A stretch of 64,000 bases of DNA from Orthonyx spaldingii (Eukaryota; Chordata; Aves; Passeriformes; Orthonychidae). The notes under the pieces were generated by a model that saw only the letters and a list, made by a program, of their open reading frames with translations, had not been told where the DNA came from and made no database searches. Positions 25,001 to 35,500 of the stretch are shown piece by piece; the first letter of the stretch is position 1; every line of letters starts with the position of its first letter. The translations under genes and the position numbers were made by a program. The DNA lies in contig VZTJ01003241.1 of assembly GCA_013397795.1 (NCBI GenBank), forward strand, positions 1,169,376 through 1,233,375, written 5' to 3'.

Positions 25001-27369
25001 GTTTCTATTTGCTACTGGTTTCTGGAAGCTTGTTTTACAAGCAGCACATTTCTGATTTATAAAAAAACATGTAAAATTTATCTTTACCTCCATGTCCAAG
25101 ACAGAAGTGTCATGTTTTGTCTTTCCTTAGCTTATGACTCAAGGCTGTGAATTCCTTAAAATAAATGAAAATGTTGAAGTGATGGCTTAATTCCCCCTGA
25201 CCTTCTTTGGTTTTCAGTTCTTGTGATTCAGATTTTGACTTTTTCTTCCTGTCTGGACACCTATTCAAGTGATTCCAAAAGGTGGGGTTTTGAGGGAACA
25301 TCCTGTATTGAAAAATTCCTAGTAGAGATGCTCAGATGCTGCAATATTTCCAGACTTGTGCTTTGGCTTTCAGATTACAGTAGTAGAAATAACATGTATT
25401 TCCATCACTTGTGCAGTGACATGTTAAGAAAAATTGTCACAATTTACTATGTTTGGTTAATTTATCTGGTAGTGTTGCCTTGTTTCAAAACAGTTTGGAA
25501 ACAAACCAGAAATTCAGCTTGACATGTTTATTCTTCTAGCATGCTGATGACCCTGATATCTGTATACACAAGGCTGCGACTCATTAAACTGTAGAGGATT
25601 TAGGACTGTGAATGTTTTCTGCTAAATTTCACAGAGAGACTTGAAGATGTCAGATCATTAAATGATGCATTAAAATGTCACCTAATTTGTGAAGAGAAAT
25701 ATATCAATTCTAACTAATTCTATTTGATGCCTGCACTGTTTTTTGCCGAATCTTTATAAAAGCCTTTTTACAGAGTTGATAGAGCTCTGGAAATGGCTGA
25801 GTTGTTACAGGTGAGAATAATTTTGTTTTGCATTTTTCTGTGCTGTATTTTCTTCAGTGCAATCCTGATCCAGGTCTAGGAAAACATTATTATAAATGTC
25901 AGTAATTATTACATAGAATAGATTGTATGAATAAATTGTATCCAATGTTGTATTAGATATGTGCAGAAAACAGAATTTGCCCAGACTGGAAAGTTACCAT
26001 CCTTATTTTCTGGAAATTCAAATCCCAAACCTCAAAAGTAAAGAGTTGGATCATTTTGAAAACTGAAAAGCTCTGAATTGATAGTGAGCTTACAGTAATT
26101 GAAAGAGAGATAGCTCTTGTAAGTAATGTACAGTGAATAAGTCACCATTTCGTTGCCAAGGAAATGAAATGAGGCTCTTGGTAAAGGGAAGCAAGGAGGA
26201 AGACATTGCAACTGGGACAACTGCTACCATTACATAATCCGCCTGGAATGGTTATCACAAGTGTGGAACCTTGTGGACGTATGTTGGATGGAAAATATCA
26301 AATATCTTCTGTATTTCCGTTATAGTTTGTGCTGTTGATAATGAGATCCTTTGTGTGATTTCACCAGATGGGCCATGTGTTCTACCGTAGCTATAGATGG
26401 GGATAAACTGCCTTATCCATTTGAGTACATAATTATTTCTGATTTTTTAAAATATTTTAATAAATAGTTGAAGGCTTCCAGAATTCTCAGAATATTTTCC
26501 AAAGGAAGCATATGATTCACTTGCCTGTTCCTTGCTGACTGATGATAATGAAAAAGTAAAATCAAAATTATTTCATATTTGCCAAATCCCTTCTTTCCCT
26601 GCACAATGGGATACACAGAAATTTTGATAATCTTCTTGGAAATATATTTGTGCAAAGCTTACAGACCATTTCCATTCTTTACTCACCTCATTTAATAGCA
26701 AAGGGTAGCTAATCTGTCACAAATTCAGGGCCAAAAATCACTTTGTGATGGCTAAATCCACACAGGCAGAGAAAAAAGTAGTTACATGCAGGTGTATCAA
26801 GCATCCAAATGGGCATGTGGATGGAAAAGAAATATGATCTGAATTTTGAAGTTCAGTGAGAAATCTGCCAAAGTTTGGAGGTCCCAGTAAGACACGTCAT
26901 GAACACCACATAATTCCCTAGCATTCAAGCAAGCTTGCCACCAAGGGACAGTCTTCAGTGAGATATGAGAAAAAGTTTTAATGTCATTTTATTTCATGCC
27001 TCTTCCTGCTTCTGAGCAGGTGAGTATGAACTAGCCTGGCAAAGCTCTCTGCTTGGGAGCCTTCCCAGTGCTATGATATTAGGTTTTTTGGTGGATTTTT
27101 TGTGTGTTTAGAGCATGAGAAGTGTCACTTGGGTACAGTCTTCTGTTTCTCATGTAAGATAATGGAGAGATTCAACAGGAGTTGAGTGTTTGAGAGGTAT
27201 GGGAGAGAACACCTTCAGGACACTATTTTAAAATCAAACTCCTTTCATGTTGCTCTTGTTTTAAAAGACAGAACAGATAATCAGCAACTTCTTGTCTATT
27301 ATTTTTATGGCAGAAACTTCCTGATTCTTCCCTGCACCTTTCTGTGGGAGAACAAAGGGAGAGTTTGCA

Positions 27370-27560
27370 AGAGAATGTAGTCAATCAGAAAGGAATTCCA
27401 AGGCAAACTAGATAATGGTGAAATTGATATCCAAATTACCCTTGATAATGTTATCAGGTTAAAAGAAAAGACAGAAGTCACCTTTGCAAGCTCTTCTGGA
27501 ATGCTGTCCCAGAAGAATGCATGATATGCAATGGAAAGGAAAAGGCGGGCAAGGCTGGAG
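27370..27560 (-). mobile_element. Possible degraded LINE (CR1/L2-like) 3' fragment
   Basis: Minus-strand translation contains AYHAFFWDSIPEELAKVTS, which resembles the FW/HWN-S-LPEE-V-AxS block near the C-terminus of CR1/L2-type LINE proteins and their 3' ends. The match is short and diverged, so it is only suggestive. Confidence 0.3.
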
Positions 27561-28361
27561 TTACAACTCAATTAGATTTTGCTACATAATATATTTTCTG
27601 CAATTTGTTGTTTTCCAGGTGTTTTATTTATTGTCTTAATCAGTCCTACAACCGACCTCACTAAAGCAAGAAAGTGGTGCTGGCAGGGAGTGAGGCCAAC
27701 TAGTGCTACAGCCAGAGTTTGTCAGAACAAAACTATAGATCCAAACAACCAGGTTGTTCAATATCTGAACTTCAGCTTTGAATACTACAAGAAATTCTCA
27801 TTGAAGTAGACCCATCTTATATTAGTACTTGGGGTGAAGGGTTTTAGGGTTCTTCAAATAGCTTCCTGCAAATAATATTATTTAGTATAAATACACGCAT
27901 TTAAAGAATTCAATAATGATATATTTACATTTTCCATAAACATATTTCATTAACTCTACTAAATATTTTCTAAAAACTGTAATTATACACTTAAAATCAG
28001 AACTCCTTGCTGAAAGGAAACAAAAATCAATTTAGCTGAGTTTTAATCTTCTTTGTAACTGGAACAGAAAACATATACTTCTAGTTCCATGAATGGCAGA
28101 GACCACTACTGTTGTAGTTTTAGAATGATTTTAGTTAAATGAATTGGATTATACATGAAAAATTTTGCCACCAGTAGCAGGGAAGAGTTTGATTATCACA
28201 GCTTGTAGTTTTAAACACACAAACTACAATTACAATGTCCAAGTCAGGAAAAAATACAAATAAGTTAATGGATACATTGCTGTAATCACTCTTTGAAAAA
28301 TAAATTTTTATACCAATTCAAATTAGGAATCATGAAGAAAATATCCTGCTCCCAGATGGAC

Positions 28362-28422
28362 AAAATTTGCAAAACAATAGGAAAAATTTGCAAAACAATA
28401 GAAAAAATTTGCAAAACAATAG
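28362..28422. repeat. Three-copy 21-base tandem repeat
   Basis: The unit AAAATTTGCAAAACAATAG(GA) is repeated three times with few changes. In one + frame this gives a repeated KICKTI peptide, but the surrounding ORF looks like chance AT-rich sequence. Confidence 0.85.
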
Positions 28423-28762
28423 TATTAGGAATACTAATAATAATGAAAAAAAGAACTGCAACAACAATTTGTGCAATGAAGGGAATAAATTGTACCTAAG
28501 CTACAAAATAATAGGCTCCAAGCCAGTGAGCATTTAAGCATATGCTTAATTGTAAACAGGTGAACAGTTCATCTCCCTTTAATGAGACAACTGAGAAGTG
28601 AAACGCACTTATGGGGCTGAGGCCTAACATAGTCATTATTGACTAGAGTATTAATCAATTAGGAAAGCCATAAAAAAGCAGCGGTGGGTATGTACATGTT
28701 AAATATGCCTGTTTGTGCTACAGTGTTTGACAGATTTGCTTCTTTCCTCTGAACTGTGCAAG

Positions 28763-28963
28763 TGAGTCATCCTGTCACCAGGGAGATGGACTACAGGTGG
28801 GTTTCATCACCCATCTGGCTTTCTTAACTTCAGCTATTTAAGCTATTCAGCTAATCTCCCTCTGTAGCTAAGGGGGAAGGGAGACGTTTCTGGTTTATCT
28901 TTTATCAGCTTTGGAGATACTGATTTCTCTCTCTGACTATAAAAGGAGCCAAGGTGACTCAGC
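28763..28963 (+). promoter_or_regulatory. TATA box with AP-1/Maf-like sites, orphan
   Basis: TGAGTCA at 28763-28769 is a consensus AP-1 site. TATAAAAGG at 28938-28946 is a strong TATA box. TGACTCAGC at 28955-28963 is an AP-1/Maf half-element. All three lie in 200 bases of intergenic DNA. No clear first exon follows, because the first ATGs downstream open very short frames. It could be an enhancer, a lineage-specific promoter, or coincidence. Confidence 0.25.
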
Positions 28964-29678
28964 TTAAATTAAATATGTTTAGCTAGTTACGGTTGGGTGA
29001 AACGAAGTGTTCTGGGGTCTAGTGTTAGGATAGATTAGATAACTATGCACATGTTGAACTTAATGAATCTCATTGCAGGAGATACTCATAAGCATTAAGT
29101 TTGATTTCTTTTAACTCCAGATGTGCAGAATCTGTCACTAATGGCTTCCAAAAGGTTAGCCATCTCTGTCTCACGATGCCACACAGCATAAACAAATATA
29201 AGCATTATGTTGCTAGCCTGTATGTTTATTACTACATAATTGGACTGCAGTCCAATTGAAATTATTTACATTTATAAGCTTGTAAAACACAGTAAGCTTG
29301 AGATCAGAACAATGGTGGATAGATATGAGACTGAAGCCTCTCTTGTTCACAAAACAACAACTTCCTGCATATACTACCTGGATGAAATGGCTTATATGGT
29401 TATTCAGTTGTATGGCCACTCATAGTATGTAGGACATGCCAGGGGAGTACCTTTTGCAACACACCTGGAGCCCAGCAAATGCTTTGCAGCTTTGGTGCTG
29501 ATCCAATCAAGCACAGAAATAACTGGGAAATGACTCATGCTGAGAGGTGGATACTCGCTGTTAATCCCAGCTTTTAAAATGTACACAGTTTGTCATCATT
29601 TTTCATTGTGGTGAACCTGTGTGTCTGGCTGCTTTTGTTTCACAATTGTCTGATGTTTGCTATGGACTCTCTTTTCAG

Positions 29679-29791
29679 TTCCTGTGCTGCAATCATTTGC
29701 TTTTCACTCAAAAGGACGTAATCAGACAAAAATCCCTTCAAAACCAGTTCCACTGAAGAAAAGACCTAAGCAGGAGAAGCAAATATATGAG
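29679..29791 (+). other. Exon-like segment of unknown gene
   Basis: A pyrimidine-rich acceptor (CTCTCTTTTCAG) is followed by 113 bases open in one frame, then a GAG|GTAGGG donor-like site. The encoded peptide is basic and proline-rich, containing IPSKPVPLKKRPKQEKQIYE. An upstream ATG at 29657 would also open this frame. I do not recognise the protein and found no partner exons with matching phase. It could equally be a chance frame. Confidence 0.2.
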
Positions 29792-31024
29792 GTAGGGTGG
29801 AGAGGAATGTGTTCTGACCCTGAAACATCTGCTCTTTTAAACGTGATATTACAAATGTTTAACCACATGTGCATCTTTCACCCTTAAAAACTCAGCTAAG
29901 GCGGAGGAGATGGGGGTGAGAGAAAAATTATAGATGATACTGGAGGAGAAAGGTTATATGAAAATAACTAGTAAGGCTGAAATTATGGAAAACATCAGAT
30001 GCATTTGGGACAAATACTACAAGAAAATGAATACTAAATAAGTACTTAATACTAACCATACAGATAGGTGAATACTAACTGCAAAGCCAGGAAGGAATTG
30101 AATAAATTTGCAGTGTGCAATACAGACTGGCATCATGGATATGCATACACTCAAGTCTGTCTTGTATCACTGCACTTTTCTCATACACAACTGAAACACA
30201 TGTCCTAGTATTTTATAAAATGGGAATAGTATGTCTACTGACATAATTAAAGTATTCAATAGATTTCAACTGGATTCTGAATGAAGGTTTTGTCATTAAA
30301 AAAAAAAAGCCATTGTCAAAACAGGCAAGAAATGCAGAGGCACTGTTTCATGAAGCCTTACAGAGGTGTTGACAGGTTCTCTGCCCACAGTTTCTAAGGG
30401 CTCTGGCAAGACAATTGTATTTAAGTTCTGAATTAATAGAAACAGTTCTGAAGCAGAAATGGGAAACAATAAATTACATATAAGTTGGAAAATCTGGCTT
30501 AGCTCTCTTAAGTTATCACCTTCAACATTCTTCTGTTGCTTTACATGGCAGTAGTGTGTGCTACACTCTTCCCTATGTGTGTGTGAAACTGGAGATAACA
30601 GTCTTCATCTGGCAAAGTAATGACTGTGTGAAATGGTCTGGGAACACAGAGAGGTTTTGGTACCATCTTTTAATTAAAATAGGTGTTTCCATCTTAAACA
30701 AAGGTGAATGCTTGTTATATATCTAAATTGCCTGCAGAGCATTGGGTTGGTTGGTACTGTACTGAGTGCACATAGTTCTCAGTCCCAAGCTCCCACAAAG
30801 AACTGGGATGAGTGTGCAGAAGCAGGATAGGAAGGAAGCAAGCTTCCTCACTGTTCACCCAAGCCCCAGTGTGTGGTACTGACAGCAGCTTGATGGCCAA
30901 GTATAAGCATATGAATAACAGTGCTGAGGTGGCTTCCTGTATTCCAGGAAGCAGAACTTTGTCCTAACATGTAAAGGAATACAGTTTGACAAAAGGTATT
31001 TGCCTGGTTGATCTAGCAAAGCAA

Positions 31025-31667
31025 TACCAAAGGCAGATGGCCAAGAAGGCCAAGGGCATCCTGGCCAATGGCATCAGAAATGGAATCAGTGTGGCCAGCA
31101 GGACCAGGGCAGTGATCCTCTCCCTGTACCTGGCACCGGTGAGGCTGCACCCAAATCCTGTATTCAGTTTCAGGGCCACTCAATTCAGGAAAGACATTGA
31201 GGTGCTGGAGTGTGTCCAGAGAAGGGTAATGAGGCTGGTGAAAGGTCTGGAACACAAGTCCTGTGAGGAATAGCTGAGGGAGCTGGGGGGATTCAGCCTG
31301 GAGAAAAGGAGTCTCAGGGGAGACCTCATCACTCTCTGCACCTACCTGAAAGGAGGCTGTAACAAGGTGGGGGTTTTTCTCTTTTCCCAGGTAACAGTTG
31401 ACAGAACTAGAAGAAATGACTTCCGGATGTGCTGGGGGAGGTTTAGATTGGGTATTGGGAAAAATTTCTTCACTGAAAGGGTGGCCAGGCATTGGAATAG
31501 GCTGCCCAGGCAAATTGTGGAATCACCATGCCTGGGAGTGTTCAAAAGGTGTGGGGAACGTGGCACTTGGGGATATGGTTTAGTGTTGAACATAGTGGTG
31601 CTGGTGTAATGGTTGGACTCAATTATCTGAGAGGTCTTTTCCAACCAACCTTAATAATTCTATGATT
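31025..31667 (+). mobile_element. CR1 LINE, 5'-truncated, avian type
   Basis: About 640 bases match the end of CR1: the reverse-transcriptase C-terminus (AKKAKGIL, SVASRTRAVI, RKDIEVLECVQRR, KGLEHKSCEE) and then the 3' region with GGAAAAATTTCTTCACTGAA-like and GGTTGGACTCAATTATCTGA-like sequence. It ends in the CR1-specific tail ATTCTATGATT at 31657-31667. The reading frame has an early stop and the 5' end is missing, which is usual for CR1, so it cannot move. It is better preserved than the copy in CYP27C1 intron 8 and therefore younger. It stops about 530 bases before the BIN1 start codon. Confidence 0.92.
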
Positions 31668-31959
31668 AAAGGATGGAATCTTCTGAAATTTCAGCTTGCC
31701 TTTTAAAACCAGGCGTTTGATCCACTTCCAGGTACCCTTCCTTAAGAAATTAAATTTCCCCCTTTGTGTTTGTGAAGATCTAGGAGTAATTTGAGAAGTA
31801 CCTATGTCCTACTAATTTGGACAATCACAGATAACAATTAGTGGTACAGATTTCTTAAAACAAGAACGTCGTTTTGCTGCGGTATGAAAGACGACAGTAA
31901 ACTCATTCCACCACCTAAAATCAATCCCTTGCGATGCCTCCCAGACTTTCCCACCCTGC
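31668..31959. other. Short spacer between CR1 and BIN1 CpG island
   Basis: About 290 bases of mixed composition with no motif family I can name. GC content rises toward 31,960. Confidence 0.6.
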
Positions 31960-32560
31960 CGGCTTCCTCTCGGACAGGCGGCGGCGCGAACCCGGTGGAG
32001 GCAGGCGGGCAGGGTGGGGGAAATCCGTCCAAAACCTGCCCCCATCCCTTGTCCGTTTAAGGCAGCGCTATCCCTTTAAAAGGCGGCCGGCGGCGGGCGG
32101 GAGGCGGCGGTGACGGCCGGGGCCATCGCCTGCCCGCCGGGTTTTCCCCCCCTTCCTGCCGGTCCGTCGCTCGCAGCCCGTTAAAAAGAGGAGGCAAGAT
32201 GGCCGAGCTGGGCAGCAAGGGGGTCACGGCCGGGAAAATCGCCAGCAACGTGCAGAAGAAGCTGACCCGGGCGCAGGAGAAGGTAGGGGAGAAGGGGGGC
32301 ATCCCCGGGATGCGGGGTTCGCGGGGGGACGCGGCTACCGGGGATGACAGCGCTCCCCGCAGCAGGGATGCGTCTCGCAGGGGGTGCTGGTGGAGGGGTG
32401 GCAGCTGCCTTCCCTGCCTGCGGAATTAGGGCCGCTTTGCGTCCTGAGAATGCCGAATATCTCCGTTGCGAGCGGTGAGGGTTCACCGTCCGCCTGCGGA
32501 AACATGGCATCGGGTTCGGCCGGCAGCGGCAGGGAGGACGGAGCGCCGCACGCTCGTGTT
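31960..32560 (+). promoter_or_regulatory. BIN1: BIN1 CpG-island promoter
   Basis: GC content and CpG frequency rise sharply here and fall again within intron 1. The sequence CCTTTAAAAGG at 32073-32083 can be read as a TATA-like box (TTTAAAA) or an imperfect CArG box with seven rather than six A/T bases. GC boxes (GGGCGGGAGGCGG) follow immediately. A start site near 32,100 would give a 5' UTR of about 100 bases before the ATG at 32199. The start site is inferred from position only. Confidence 0.75.
32199..32282 (+). CDS. BIN1: BIN1 (amphiphysin II) coding exon 1
   Basis: BIN1 is a membrane-curving N-BAR protein of endocytosis and muscle T-tubules, and a MYC-interacting tumour suppressor. This exon encodes the first 28 residues, beginning MAELGSKGVTAGKIASNVQK and ending RAQEK, followed directly by GTAGGG. 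These residues form the amphipathic helix H0 that inserts into the bilayer; they match mammalian BIN1 except for Leu instead of Met at position 4. AAGATGG gives a purine at -3 and G at +4, a good start context. The exon is exactly 84 nt and ends in phase 0, as in mammals. The rest of the BAR domain, the muscle phosphoinositide exon and the SH3 domain lie beyond the window. Confidence 0.95.
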
Positions 32561-35500
32561 GGATCCGCGGATGCTTATTGTTTCAACAGGAGGAGACCTT
32601 CCCGTTGTGGCATTTAGGTTGTGCTTTATGCAGCATTTTCAAGAGCAGTTCTGTATTTTGCCATAGCGCTAAATGCGTAACCTCGAAGATGGTGAGGGAA
32701 AGGAGATGGACGCTTGCCCCTTATCTTCCAACAGCATCGCATGAAAGTCGCTACTTGCCGTACTGACCTTGAGCTCCTCATTTTGGAATGGTGGGGTAAA
32801 GACAAAGCCGTACGGCCTTTAAAGATTGTGCCGATCTGCTGAGGGAGGGGGGGATTTTTGAATCCCGGGAGCCCTTTCGCTGCTCTCCGCCCACCCCTGT
32901 GCCAGCAGAAGGTGCCAGGAATATGCAATGGATACTTTTCCTGTTCATCTCTCTGGCATGCTGCATCTGATGCCAGATGCCTGCTCTGTGTAGGGATTAT
33001 CGGGCATTTTACACAGGGACATTGATCAGCTGCTTTTATCGCAGGCATGCTCGTCTTGGTTTTCAGTGGTTTTCTGTGAGATGACATTGACTGAATAAGG
33101 ACTGGTGCATCTTTGAGGGAGGGCGGGCGAGCAGGTCTGCCCACTGCTGCTCGTGTTCCCTGGGAGTTATCTTTAGCAGCTAGATTTAATCTAGGCGGGT
33201 TGGGATTAAATGCAGTGCTAGCCTGAGCCTTGTACCGATCTGTGACACTGCTCAAAAACGCTGCTGGGTCAGAATGGCAGCCCCAACTACTTGGACTTAA
33301 TGTTGCACATTCTGCATCCACTGCTTTTACCTCACTTACTGTGACTAGGAGCATCCCTTGAACTTGCCTGACTGCTTGGAAAAAACCCCAGTGACTACCA
33401 TATCCAGCATGGAACTGCAGCAGCAAGGTTCACTCTGTACACAAGAGTGAGCATGGCCACATCTGTGGTTTTTTACCCTGCTGTTGTTCCAGAGGGACAG
33501 GATGGGGAATCTGGTCCACCTTGAACTCATCACAGATGCTAACTTCATTCTGTGTTAGCCCACCAGATGGCAACGATATTTGTAGTTGATGTTAGGGTAG
33601 GTGGTTAGAGGCTGAGCTCCTTGGCCTGCTGATGAAGTTATTGTATTTAGTGGTGCAGCTGGGAGCCAAGTGGGGCCTGCCAAGCCCTTCCCTGTCTCTT
33701 ATCAGAACAGACACAGGTTCTTTTCCTAGGGAGAATTTTCCACAAATTTCTGTCAACTGTTGATCTAGCTCACTTCCTTGCTCACGCCCTGGTGGTGTTT
33801 GGGGATGTGAGAAGGACAGTAATAATCGAGAGTTAGCTGTGTATTGCAGGTGATTTGCACAATCTGAAAACAGTTGTCTCTTGGTGAAGAGAAAAGCACA
33901 GCTTGTTTTCCTCTAAGGAGAAAAGGAAACCAATGCCATAGCACTCACTAACACAAATTCTAGGCCCTTCAGCTGTTGTTATTGTGATGCAAATAGTACA
34001 ACTTTGCTCTCTGGGCTCTCGAGAAACAAAAAATGGCATTGCTTGCTTCGTCATCTGACTTGCCTCCTCGTACTGCTACAGTATTGTCTGTAACAATTCT
34101 TCTTTCGTGAAGCGTTCAGTATTTTACCCATGTCTCTAAGGGACAGACTTTGACTGAGGCAGATACGTGAGTGTTAACTTTCAGGTTGTGAGGAGAGATA
34201 CAGCTGAATATGAAGTGATGTGGAAACACCAGTGGTTATGATGCTTTACACTTGTGGTATTTAGTTTTAAATTGTGATACTGTGTTTAGCAGGAAGGGTG
34301 AACTGTGTGTCAGGAGATAAGGACCAGGTGTTGAATAATTAAAAAAAAAAGTAAGCAGAAGTGTAGAGAGGTGGACCTGATAACACAAAAATGCATTAGA
34401 TTTTTATGAAAGGATGTTGGCTAGGGTTGAACTTTTCCTTTTTGAGGCTTAAACAAGCTCATTGGTCCTTTTCCATATCATATTTTGATTTGAATCGAGG
34501 ATGAAAAAAGTTCTTCCCTTCAGAATATCTCCCTCTCAACTTGAGCCCTGAGGCTTTGACCTCAGCAGTTTTCTTCATGGTGAATTTAAGCCTTGTGTTA
34601 TGCAAAGAATGATGTCTTTTTGTTCAACACAGAATTCATACTGAAACACTGCACACATCCTTTTTTCCCTTCTGAGATGCCTATTGTATAAACTATGTAA
34701 AATATTCCTTCAGAAGTGCTATTTGTTTTGAGCCTTTCAGCATAACTGTTGGCTATTTTTGGAAGACATTTAAGCAATTCCACAGGAAATATGGGATGGA
34801 ATGGTTGACTGTGCTTTTTACAAATGGGCTGGACACCTGTTTAACCTCCATCTCTACTCAGAGGTAACCTCAAGTACAATACTTGGCAATAATTTGCCAA
34901 TTGTCCAGTGAAATGTATCAAATAAGTTGATGCTGCTGCCCAGAGGAACACACCTTGCGGAAAGGACTCATCCAGCTGTTTCTAACTCATATCACCTTTT
35001 GCAACTGATTAGGATAAATTAGGATATTTAGGCTGGAAATCATGACCTATTAATCCTGAATTTTGCTGAAGGACTTTAAAACTGAGGTGTTGAGCTCTGG
35101 TCTTTTCATAATTCTAAACTTCTTAAATATGAGTAAAAGTGTAATGTCCCCAATGTCACAGTGCCTTAGAGGGAGCCTAGTGTTTGCAGCTATTTTAAAC
35201 TTTTTCAGTGAAGATCTGAAGTTTTTTTTTATTCCTTATGTCTGTAATCAATCATCTTGGTTAAAGTTTATGTTTCTGCTTTGTGAACAATTTTTATCTT
35301 AACAGTTTTGAAAATTTTTTAAATCTCCCCAAGTTCTGCAATTCCTGTTTTCCTCGAATAATGTCCTCTTTCTGGATGTGTCTCTGCACATGCACGTTTT
35401 TGCTTTGAACAAATTCAAACAGCATCTTGGTGACTTGATGCAGTCCTGGTGTGAGGGTAACTCCTCTGCGAGGGTCCAGGAGGGAGCTGAGCTCAGGGAG

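Larger units (their letters stand above)
19071..31024. other. CYP27C1-BIN1 intergenic region
   Basis: About 12 kb of AT-rich DNA without any gene I can name. It contains poly(A)/poly(T) runs (for example 21593-21605 and 30299-30309), a 21-base tandem repeat at 28362-28422, a TATA/AP-1-like cluster at 28763-28963, an exon-like segment at 29679-29791, and a possible minus-strand LINE relic near 27.4 kb. The short ORFs are scattered on both strands with no family signature. It is the position where BIN1 upstream enhancers lie in mammals, but I cannot show conservation from one sequence. Confidence 0.7.

Noticed and set aside
31812..32510. Minus-strand ORFs across the BIN1 CpG island as a divergent gene
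   Set aside because: Frames are products of high GC content (Pro/Arg/Ala-rich) and overlap the real BIN1 exon on the other strand.
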